Below, piece after piece: positions 1-5,849 of a stretch of DNA of 6,198 nt. Numbering within the stretch: position 1 is the stretch's first letter; each line of letters begins with the position of its first letter. The position numbers were made by a program, and so were the translations under genes. The DNA lies in NCBI GenBank assembly GCA_903837025.1, contig CAILTC010000644.1, positions 1 to 6,198 of the forward strand, given 5' to 3'. The notes beneath the pieces are model-generated. The model saw nothing but the letters and a program-made list of their open reading frames with translations, was not told the origin of the DNA and ran no database searches. Origin of the DNA: an uncultured Bacteroidota bacterium (GTDB lineage: Bacteria > Bacteroidota > Bacteroidia > Flavobacteriales > Flavobacteriaceae).

Positions 1-1
1 A

Positions 2-838
2 ATATATGTGGTTACAATAGGGAAATATAATTATAAGGTCATCAGGCAACAAATATTTTTTCCTGATTTGCCGGATGCTTTTGATGGTTTCAAAATCACA
101 CAAATATCCGATGTTCATAGCGGAAGTTTTGATAATCCGGAGAAAATCAATCATGCAATCGATTTGGTCAATGAGCAAAATTCGGACATGATTTTGTTTA
201 CCGGTGATATTGTAAATACCGATGCCAAGGAAATGCATCCGTGGATTGAAACTTTTAACCGTATAAAGGAACATAAATATGGAAAATATTCGGTGCTAGG
301 AAATCATGATTATGGCGAATATGTAACATGGCCATCTGAAGCTGCGAAAGAGAAAAATTTTCAAGACATAAAGAAATTATATGGTCAAATAGGTTTTAAT
401 TTGTTGTTAAACCAGCATGCTTTTATTGAAAAGGGCAATGATAAAATTGCATTAGTAGGAGTAGAGAATTGGGGCGAACATTTTAAAAAAGCAGGTGACT
501 TAAATAAAGCATCTGAAGGTTTGTCTAAAGAAGAATTTAAAATCTTGATGAGTCACGATCCTAGTCATTGGGATGCCGAAATAAATAAACATTCAAAAGA
601 TTTTCATCTTACCCTTTCTGGGCACACTCATGGCTTGCAATTTGGTATTGAAATTCCTGGTTTTTTCAAATGGAGTCCAGCGCAATACGTTTATGCGCAA
701 TGGGCAGGTTTGTATGAAAAAGCAGGAAAATATATTTATGTAAACCGAGGTTTTGGGTTTCATGCTTATCCGGGTAGGGTAGGGATCATGCCTGAAATTA
801 CTGTTATTGAACTAAAAAAAGGGAATAGTGTGTCATAA
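2..838 (+). CDS. Calcineurin-like metallophosphoesterase, 5' end cut off by the window
   Basis: This is a metal-dependent phosphoesterase of the calcineurin-like superfamily. Counting residues from the GTG at position 8, the metal-site motifs are all present and in order: D35-x-H37 in ISDVHSG, GD at 66-67 in FTGDIVN, GNHD at 98-101, H183 in MSHDP, and GHTHG at 205-209. The reading frame is open to the left edge (ATA TAT before the GTG). The visible part starts only about 30 residues before the first motif. I infer that GTG is an internal codon and that the true start is upstream. Relatives of this YkuE/YaeI-like type often carry N-terminal membrane helices, which would anchor the catalytic domain at the membrane; that part cannot be seen here. 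The C-terminus is complete (TAA at 836-838). The natural substrate is unknown. The family includes phosphodiesterases and lipid or cell-wall phosphatases, so no gene symbol is given. Confidence 0.
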   Translation: MYVVTIGKYNYKVIRQQIFFPDLPDAFDGFKITQISDVHSGSFDNPEKINHAIDLVNEQNSDMILFTGDIVNTDAKEMHPWIETFNRIKEHKYGKYSVLGNHDYGEYVTWPSEAAKEKNFQDIKKLYGQIGFNLLLNQHAFIEKGNDKIALVGVENWGEHFKKAGDLNKASEGLSKEEFKILMSHDPSHWDAEINKHSKDFHLTLSGHTHGLQFGIEIPGFFKWSPAQYVYAQWAGLYEKAGKYIYVNRGFGFHAYPGRVGIMPEITVIELKKGNSVS

Positions 839-852
839 TTCGTTTAAAATAT

Positions 853-860
853 TACATTTG
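853..860 (+). promoter_or_regulatory. Possible -7 box for the thioredoxin-like gene
   Basis: TACATTTG matches the Bacteroidota -7 consensus TAnnTTTG exactly and lies in the 74-bp gap between the metallophosphoesterase stop and the thioredoxin-like start. It predicts transcription from about position 867 and a leader of about 45 nt. The -33 region is poor: no TTTG occurs 17-20 bp upstream, only TGTG at 829-832 with a 20-bp spacer. A short inverted repeat, GTTTAA (842-847) and TTAAAC (865-870), brackets the box. Co-transcription from the upstream gene is an equally good alternative. Confidence 0.
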
Positions 861-912
861 TAAATTAAACAACTCTTTTAAGTAGATTTAGAAAATTAAA
901 CTCGTTGGTTTT

Positions 913-1209
913 ATGTCAAAATTTGGAGAACTTATAAGCACGCAAGTCCCTGTGTTGATTGATTTTTACACAGATTGGAATGAATCATCTGTTTCGATGC
1001 ATCCTGTAATTAGAGATGTAGCAGCTGCTCTTGGTGATAAAGCAAAAGTGATAAAAATTGATGTTGATAAGAATCAGGAACTAGCCGATGCCTTGCGTAT
1101 TAAGGGCTTGCCTACTTTGATGATTTACAAAGAAGGCCAAATGATTTGGAGACAATCTGGAGAATTAGATGCCAATACAATTATTGGACTTGTTCAAGAG
1201 CATATCTAA
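913..1209 (+). CDS. Thioredoxin-fold protein lacking the CxxC active site
   Basis: The 98-residue protein has the length and layout of a bare cytoplasmic thioredoxin, with no signal peptide and no membrane segment. Aligned by eye to E. coli thioredoxin, VDFWAEWCGPCK corresponds to IDFYTDWNESSV. The buried Asp (D17) and the active-site Trp (W22) are kept, but both catalytic cysteines are replaced (N23 and S26). The protein contains no cysteine at all. The cis-proline loop is kept (GLPTLM, P67), as are the KIDVDKN strand and the C-terminal helix. It therefore cannot do dithiol-disulfide exchange. A binding or chaperone-like role is inferred from the retained fold; no partner is evident. The ATG at 913 is preceded by A/T-rich sequence with no Shine-Dalgarno motif. 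The gene converges with the deacetylase gene, 30 bp away. Nothing in the codons suggests decay, so this looks like a functional cysteine-less paralogue and not a pseudogene. Confidence 0.
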   Translation: MSKFGELISTQVPVLIDFYTDWNESSVSMHPVIRDVAAALGDKAKVIKIDVDKNQELADALRIKGLPTLMIYKEGQMIWRQSGELDANTIIGLVQEHI

Positions 1210-1239
1210 TTCAATCATTGCGAAAAACGAAGCAATCAT

Positions 1240-1878
1240 TTAGTTTATAGAATCGAATACAAATCCCCTTTCTGTTAAATTTTCTAAGGTTTTAGGTAAA
1301 GTATATTCCAAATTTGGAAATGCTTTTACGCTGTCGTGAAAAACAATTATACTTCCCGATTTTACATTATTCAGAACGTTTTTTAAACACTTTTCTGGGG
1401 AAATTCTAATATCGAAATCAGCACTTAATACCTCCCACATAATTATTTTGTAACCTAGTTGTAGTACTTTTTTTGCTTGTGAAGTTTTTATCTTTCCGTA
1501 AGGTGGGCGAAACAGATTGCAGGTCTTAGGTTGCAGATTTGAAATGGAGACTTCGCATAACTTTGCATTCTCTAAATATTCTTCGGTTGAAGTTTTCCAG
1601 CCATTCAGGTGATTAAAAGTATGGTTGCCTACTGAATGTCCTTCGTTGATTATTTTCGCAAAAACATTGGGATATTTTTCAATATTCTTTCCGATGCAAA
1701 AGAAAGTAGCTTTAATATTGTATTTCTTTAATTCTTCAAGAACCCATTCGGTAATTTCGGGTATTGGACCATCGTCAAAAGTGAGATAGATTTTGTTTTC
1801 ATTATTAGGAATGTCCCAGGTGTATTTCGAGAACATTTTTTTGATTAGAGAATTTGTTTTTATCCAGTAAAAGCTCAT
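1240..1878 (-). CDS. NodB-type polysaccharide deacetylase family protein
   Basis: This is a carbohydrate esterase family 4 type protein of 212 residues, almost entirely one NodB homology domain. The motifs occur in order: TFDDGP at 33-38 (catalytic-base and metal Asp), GHSVGNHTFNH at 80-90 (metal ligands H86 and H90), RPPYG at 124-128, W148 with D154 in the MWEVLSADFD stretch, and IVFHDS at 178-183 with the catalytic H181. The full set suggests an active metal-dependent N- or O-deacetylase acting on a polymer such as peptidoglycan, chitooligosaccharide or exopolysaccharide; the substrate cannot be read from the sequence. The N-terminus (MSFYWIKTNSLIKK) has no clear signal peptide or membrane anchor, which is unusual for an enzyme expected to work on extracellular glycans. 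The start is the first ATG of the frame; M15 is an alternative, but residues 1-14 read as normal protein. No good promoter was found upstream, where the terminator of the preceding gene lies 20 bp away. It may depend on read-through or on a weak promoter. Confidence 0.
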   Translation of the reverse strand: MSFYWIKTNSLIKKMFSKYTWDIPNNENKIYLTFDDGPIPEITEWVLEELKKYNIKATFFCIGKNIEKYPNVFAKIINEGHSVGNHTFNHLNGWKTSTEEYLENAKLCEVSISNLQPKTCNLFRPPYGKIKTSQAKKVLQLGYKIIMWEVLSADFDIRISPEKCLKNVLNNVKSGSIIVFHDSVKAFPNLEYTLPKTLENLTERGFVFDSIN

Positions 1879-1897
1879 TTTTAAGTCTTATTAAATT

Positions 1898-1936
1898 AAA
1901 AAATGTAGCGGCATTTTTCAACAGCGCTACATTTTT
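1898..1936 (-). terminator. Intrinsic terminator after the GT117 gene
   Basis: Plus-strand 1899-1910 (AAAAATGTAGCG) and 1925-1936 (CGCTACATTTTT) are perfect 12-bp inverted repeats around a 14-nt loop. On the minus strand, about 25 bp past the GT117 stop codon, the hairpin runs directly into six U residues (plus-strand A run 1898-1903). That is the form of a rho-independent terminator. The plus-strand reading also ends in five T residues, so it could work in both directions. It separates the GT117 gene from the deacetylase gene, which starts only 20 bp further along. Confidence 0.
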
Positions 1937-1960
1937 AAATCTTCCTAATTTTCTAATTTG

Positions 1961-4900
1961 TTATTCTTTTTCGCGTTCAAAACGGGAATACATTTTGATA
2001 TAGGTATTAAATATTGCTTTGTTTTTATTGTAAAACTCAATATCGCCGTTTTCTTTCATGACTTTTAATAAGCTTCGGTAACGTTCTATATCGGTGATTA
2101 TATCAACGGTGATTTCGGATTGTTCAGACGCTTTAAGGCCGCTGTAATAATTAAGATTTTCCTTGTATTTATTCATTAATTTTTCTAGCAATTGTTGCGC
2201 TTTCGCTTTTTCGCCTACTTGATAATAACCTCTTGTGAAAGGTTCTACCATTGAATAATAGCCAAATTTATCCAAAGGCATTTTGGCTATAGCCAAATCG
2301 ATCACGTTTTTAGCTTTGTCTTTCTTTCCTTCGGCGATTAATTGATCCATCAATCTAGAAAGAACGGAACGGTAGGAGATACTATTTCTTCTGGTTTCGG
2401 TATCGTGATAAATATGATTGCTGTCGCTATTTCCCCAATCCCATTTCATCACAATAGGATACATTTTATCAGCATCGATACTTCCCATATCCATTGGGCT
2501 TGTGTCTTTTTCGAACTTCGTTTTTATTGGAACTAATTTATAAAGCATCCCTTCTAATTGAAGATAGTCTTTCATCCATAAATAGTCGTCGTCATCAAAC
2601 GCTCCTGGGCTAAAATAGATAGGTCTTTTCCAGTTATTGTTGGCTACAATGTCTAGCATCATTAATCTATTTTTGTATATCGCATTTCCTTTGATGTCAA
2701 TATCAATGAAAGGAACAATGGAGTCATTGTATTTTGCTGAAACCACTTTGTTTTGGATAATACTGTTTTTGTCAACAGGGATTTTGATTTTATTGGTCGG
2801 ATAAAAATGAATCGTTTGTCCGTTTTGCATTTCAACAGTAGACTTTGGATTTTTTATGAAATTGATAAAATCTTTGATATCCCAACGGCTATCAATTTTT
2901 TGAATATGTGCTACATAGTCTAGTTTATCACCCACAAATTGATCGTGTGTAAATGAAATAGGTAAAGGTTCTGAATCGTAAACTTTGGTTTTCATTTGAT
3001 CTATATACCAATCGGTCATAAATAAACTCGTATTTACAATTTTTACATCTGTTCTAAAATGCTCTATTTCTTGTGCGTACCACAGTGGGAAAGTGTCATT
3101 GTCACCAATTGTAAATAAAATGGCATTTGGATCACAAGAGCTAAGATAAGATTTTGCCAAAGCTACCGCGGTGTATCTCTCGGAACGATCATGATCATTC
3201 CAGTTTTGCACAGCCATTAAAGCAGGAACAGCAAGTAAGCTTGCGGCTATAAGTAGAGGTCCTGCAATTTTTGGGGCAATATATTTTTGAAGGCTTTCGT
3301 ATAGAGCATACACTCCAAAACCGATCCAAATAGCGAATACGTAAAACGAACCAACAAGTGCATAATCTCTTTCGCGAGGTTCAAAAGGTCTTTCGTTAAG
3401 GTAAATTTTCAATGCAATTCCCATGAAAAGGAACAATGCTAAAAGCACGTAAAAACTTTTTCGGTCCTTGCCAAAATGGAACATTATACCGATAAGACCT
3501 AGTATTAGTGGTAAAAAGAAGTAGACATTACGGCCTTTATTATTCAATACATCCGACGGTAGGTTTTGTTGTGAACCGAGATGTAATTCATCTATAAATG
3601 GTATTCCGCTAAGCCAGTTTCCGTCTTGATTGTCGTATTTTCCTTGAATGTCGTTTTGGCGTCCAACGAAGTTCCACATTAAATACCTGAAATACATATA
3701 GCCAAATTGGTATTCGACCATAAAACCTAAATTGTCGGCAGTTGTTGGTTTCTCAATAATTAAATAGTCACCATAACTTTTCAGGAATTTGATATAGCCT
3801 TCGTTGTCAATTTGTTTTTGAGCATAAGCTTGTCTAAACTCTTTTACAGTTTTTTCAATCTCATTTCTTAATTGAGCTTCGGCTTTGTTTAGTTCTTCTT
3901 CGCTTAATTTGCTAGGATCGACACCGTATTTAGGTAAATCATTAGCATAGGTATAATCAGGATTTATTTTGAATTGAGGAGGATTCGTAAAGTTGATGTA
4001 GTTGGCAATATTATCAGCGCTCCATAGCCTTGGCAAGATTGTTTTTTGATTATTGTCGCTATTTTGTTCCGCATTTTTATAGTTATTTACAATAATATAT
4101 TTTCCGGTTTTGTAGTCTCTTTCGTAGTTGGGAGCTTTATCTAAATAGGGATTATTCTTGTCTAAACCAGCAAAAGCTTCGGTGTATTGTGCGCCATAAA
4201 ATAAAGCATTTGATCCGTATTGTTCTCTGTTGTAATAGGCTAAAACTTCACGGGCATCTGAAGGTTTGTTTTCATTGATGATTACGTTTGCATTGGCGCG
4301 AATTGGTAACATCATCCAAGTTGAAAACCCTATGAATATGAATAGAATGCATAGTATAAGGGTGTTGTAATGTACGAGTCCTTTTTTGTGGGTGTATTTT
4401 AATCCAAAATAAAAGAATGCAATAAGTAGTAAAGTCACAAAAATAGTTCCGGAGTCAAATGGTAATCCTAAATTATTGACCATGAATATTTCAGTTTCAG
4501 CAAAGAAAGCCATTGTCCACGGTAGTAATAATTTAAAAATAAGCATTAAAACGGACACAACAACGATGTTGGCAATGATGAAATTTTTGATGGTTACGAC
4601 TTTATAATGTTTGAAAAAATAAAGGAAGCCTATTGCTGGGATTGTCAACAAAGCCATAAAATGGACACCAAATGAAAGTCCGACAACTAAAGAAATAATC
4701 AATAACCATCGATTTCCTCTGGGTGTCTCCATGTCTTGTTCCCAACGCAAACCCAACCAAAGAAGCAGTGCGATAAATAAGGAAGCCATTGCGTAAACTT
4801 CGGCTTCAACGGCATTGAACCAAAAACTGTCCGAAAAAGTATAAGCGAGTGCTCCTACAAGTGAACTACCTAATATGACAATTGAGTTGCTTTTATTTAT

Positions 4901-5236
4901 TTCTGCAAATTGGGATACAATTTTCTTCAGGATCATTGATGAAGACCAGAATAAAAATAATATAGTGAACGCGCTAGAGAAAACAGATAACATATTTACC
5001 ATGACGGCAATATGCTTATTATCGATGGCAAACATGGCGAAAAATGCACCCATCATTTGAAATAAAGGAGCTCCTGGAGGATGTCCTACTTCAAGTTTTG
5101 CCGAAGTAGCAATGTATTCTCCACAATCCCAAAAACTCATTGAAGGTTCAACAGTTAGTGTATAGGTAGCTAATGCTATTGCAAATGCGCACCAACCTGT
5201 AATTGTATTCCATTTGTTAAAATTGAACGTTGTCAT
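1961..5236 (-). CDS. DUF2723 / GT117-family membrane glycosyltransferase (TMEM260-like)
   Basis: This 1091-residue polytopic membrane protein has the layout of the DUF2723 family (protein O-mannosyltransferase TMEM260-like, CAZy GT117). After a first membrane helix (about 12-29) comes the family's hallmark SFWDCGEY segment, with D37 and E40 in the position of the catalytic acidic residues in the first external loop of GT-C enzymes. It is followed by GHPPGAPLF at 51-59. A second GT-C-like element, FWFNAVEAEVYA, lies at 138-149, and GVH at 190-192. Further hydrophobic helices run to about residue 310. A soluble insertion follows (about 313-565), then a second helix cluster (about 570-680) containing NERPFEPRERDY near 618. 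The remaining 400 residues are largely soluble, with GDNDTFP near 712 and helical TPR-like sequence near 960-1025. Known: human TMEM260 O-mannosylates particular receptor domains using a dolichol-linked donor. Inferred: this protein transfers a lipid-linked sugar to exported proteins or envelope glycans; donor and acceptor are unknown. The ATG at 5236-5234 has only A/T-rich upstream sequence. The gene ends at its own terminator, so it is probably monocistronic. Confidence 0.
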   Translation of the reverse strand: MTTFNFNKWNTITGWCAFAIALATYTLTVEPSMSFWDCGEYIATSAKLEVGHPPGAPLFQMMGAFFAMFAIDNKHIAVMVNMLSVFSSAFTILFLFWSSSMILKKIVSQFAEINKSNSIVILGSSLVGALAYTFSDSFWFNAVEAEVYAMASLFIALLLWLGLRWEQDMETPRGNRWLLIISLVVGLSFGVHFMALLTIPAIGFLYFFKHYKVVTIKNFIIANIVVVSVLMLIFKLLLPWTMAFFAETEIFMVNNLGLPFDSGTIFVTLLLIAFFYFGLKYTHKKGLVHYNTLILCILFIFIGFSTWMMLPIRANANVIINENKPSDAREVLAYYNREQYGSNALFYGAQYTEAFAGLDKNNPYLDKAPNYERDYKTGKYIIVNNYKNAEQNSDNNQKTILPRLWSADNIANYINFTNPPQFKINPDYTYANDLPKYGVDPSKLSEEELNKAEAQLRNEIEKTVKEFRQAYAQKQIDNEGYIKFLKSYGDYLIIEKPTTADNLGFMVEYQFGYMYFRYLMWNFVGRQNDIQGKYDNQDGNWLSGIPFIDELHLGSQQNLPSDVLNNKGRNVYFFLPLILGLIGIMFHFGKDRKSFYVLLALFLFMGIALKIYLNERPFEPRERDYALVGSFYVFAIWIGFGVYALYESLQKYIAPKIAGPLLIAASLLAVPALMAVQNWNDHDRSERYTAVALAKSYLSSCDPNAILFTIGDNDTFPLWYAQEIEHFRTDVKIVNTSLFMTDWYIDQMKTKVYDSEPLPISFTHDQFVGDKLDYVAHIQKIDSRWDIKDFINFIKNPKSTVEMQNGQTIHFYPTNKIKIPVDKNSIIQNKVVSAKYNDSIVPFIDIDIKGNAIYKNRLMMLDIVANNNWKRPIYFSPGAFDDDDYLWMKDYLQLEGMLYKLVPIKTKFEKDTSPMDMGSIDADKMYPIVMKWDWGNSDSNHIYHDTETRRNSISYRSVLSRLMDQLIAEGKKDKAKNVIDLAIAKMPLDKFGYYSMVEPFTRGYYQVGEKAKAQQLLEKLMNKYKENLNYYSGLKASEQSEITVDIITDIERYRSLLKVMKENGDIEFYNKNKAIFNTYIKMYSRFEREKE

Positions 5237-5418
5237 ATTTATAAGCTAAAATTTTAGTTTTATTTTAAGCTACAAAGAAAATGTTTTTTTGTTTAACGGC
5301 ACGGGCATTAACAAAATATTCTATAAAACATAATTTCGTTTTTCAGGTCTTGTTTTTGCTTGTTTTTCAGGAGTTTATAATGTCGTTGATTTTTTTTTAA
5401 ATAAAAAGGCTTAAAAAA

Positions 5419-5449
5419 TTTGTGGAAATTAAAATTTGTATTAAATTTG
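5419..5449 (+). promoter_or_regulatory. Promoter of the tRNA-Gln gene
   Basis: TTTG at 5419-5422 and TAAATTTG at 5442-5449 are separated by exactly 19 bp. They match the Bacteroidota housekeeping consensus (TTTG, about 19 bp, TAnnTTTG) at every specified position. Transcription would begin near 5456, giving a leader of about 17 nt before the mature tRNA. This is the best promoter in the window and fits a strongly expressed stable RNA. Confidence 0.
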
Positions 5450-5472
5450 CACTCGCTTAACAGCAATGAAAC

Positions 5473-5543
5473 TGGTCTATGGTGTAATGGTAACACAACT
5501 GTTTTTGGTGCAGTCTTTCAAGGTTCGAGTCCTTGTAGACCAA
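5473..5543 (+). tRNA. tRNA-Gln (anticodon TTG)
   Basis: The 71-nt sequence folds into a complete cloverleaf. The acceptor stem is TGGTCTA (5473-5479) with TAGACCA (5536-5542), seven Watson-Crick pairs, and A5543 is the discriminator base. The D stem is GTGT/ACAC around a loop containing GG. The anticodon stem is ACTGT/GCAGT with loop TTTTGGT, which places TTG at 5505-5507. The T stem is CAAGG/CCTTG around TTCGAGT. The TTG anticodon reads CAA, and CAG by wobble, so this is glutamine. The 3' CCA is not encoded (CGG follows the discriminator) and must be added after transcription. It is a single-gene unit with its own promoter and terminator. Confidence 0.
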
Positions 5544-5546
5544 CGG

Positions 5547-5578
5547 AAAGCCTCTCATTTTTTTGAGGGGCTTTTTTT
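5547..5578 (+). terminator. Intrinsic terminator of the tRNA-Gln gene
   Basis: AAAGCCTCTCA (5547-5557) pairs with TGAGGGGCTTT (5564-5574) in an 11-bp stem with one T-G wobble and a six-T loop, and the T run continues to 5578. It begins three bases after the tRNA discriminator base. It should end the tRNA transcript cleanly and insulate rimP from the strong tRNA promoter. Confidence 0.
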
Positions 5579-5754
5579 ATTTCATAAAAAATGATTTTTA
5601 ACAGAATTTAAATTTTTGTTTTTTTTAATGCGTTTATAATTTTTATAGAAATTTTGGGTGTTAAAATCTTTTGAAAATTGAAATTATGTGGAAATTATAC
5701 TAATAAATGGAGCTAATAGGTAACCGAAAATGTTTTAACATAAGACATTGGTTT
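5579..5754 (+). other. A/T-rich spacer between the tRNA terminator and the rimP promoter
   Basis: This is the largest part of the roughly 300-bp gap between tRNA-Gln and rimP. It is very A/T-rich, with several T and A runs. I found no coding frame with protein-like character on either strand, no clear hairpin, no repeat and no second consensus promoter. A small RNA or an upstream activating element cannot be excluded by eye. Confidence 0.
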
Positions 5755-5783
5755 TTTGGTTTATAAAAAAAACACTATATTTG
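5755..5783 (+). promoter_or_regulatory. Promoter of the rimP operon
   Basis: TATATTTG at 5776-5783 matches the Bacteroidota -7 consensus TAnnTTTG exactly. TTTG at 5755-5758 gives a spacer of 17 bp, slightly shorter than the usual 19. Transcription would begin near 5790, leaving a leader of about 55 nt that contains the hairpin at 5813-5833. Because the tRNA transcript is terminated upstream, this is likely the main promoter for rimP and the genes expected after it. Confidence 0.
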
Positions 5784-5810
5784 CACTGTTATTTATTAAA
5801 AAACTAGATA

Positions 5811-5849
5811 ATGAGGCACGCCATGCGTGCCTCTTTTTATAAAATATGA
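5811..5849 (+). other. Possible 12-codon leader ORF overlapping the rimP start
   Basis: An ATG at 5811 opens a 12-codon frame ([12 protein letters not shown]) whose TGA stop at 5847-5849 overlaps the rimP ATG at 5846-5848 as ATGA. It spans the whole leader hairpin. The upstream sequence (AAAAAACTAGATA) is A-rich, as is usual for starts in this phylum. If translated, ribosomes would open the hairpin and finish on the rimP start codon, coupling the two. A frame this short can easily arise by chance, so its existence is certain but its use is speculative. Confidence 0.
5813..5838 (+). terminator. Terminator-like hairpin in the rimP leader (candidate attenuator)
   Basis: GAGGCACGC (5813-5821) and GCGTGCCTC (5825-5833) form a perfect 9-bp G/C-rich stem with a three-base CAT loop, followed at once by five T residues (5834-5838). 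In a leader that is otherwise almost pure A/T this stands out. It lies about 23 nt after the predicted transcript start and only seven bases before the rimP ATG. It therefore sits inside the transcription unit and not at the end of a gene, which suggests attenuation, or masking of the ribosome-binding region. I see no alternative antiterminator stem upstream. Confidence 0.

Noticed and set aside
913..1209. Possible pseudogene status of the thioredoxin-like gene because CxxC is missing
   Set aside because: The frame is intact at normal length, all other structural residues are kept, and the replacements are confined to the active-site loop. This fits a diverged function better than decay.
1213..1240. 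Inverted repeat AATCATTGC / GCAATCATT between the convergent thioredoxin-like and deacetylase genes
   Set aside because: It has five good pairs, then a C-C mismatch and three A-T pairs around a 10-base loop, with no U run on either strand. It is too weak to call a terminator, although some shared terminator is expected here.
2342..2536. 64-codon open frame on the plus strand
   Set aside because: It lies wholly inside the GT117 gene on the opposite strand and its translation resembles no protein family; it is an antisense shadow.
4875..5060. 61-codon open frame on the plus strand
   Set aside because: It is antisense to the membrane-spanning N-terminal part of the GT117 gene and has no independent promoter or motif.
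5308..5496. 62-codon open frame on the minus strand
   Set aside because: It runs antisense through the tRNA-Gln promoter and into the tRNA, with low-complexity Lys/Asn/Phe-rich sequence from A/T-rich DNA.
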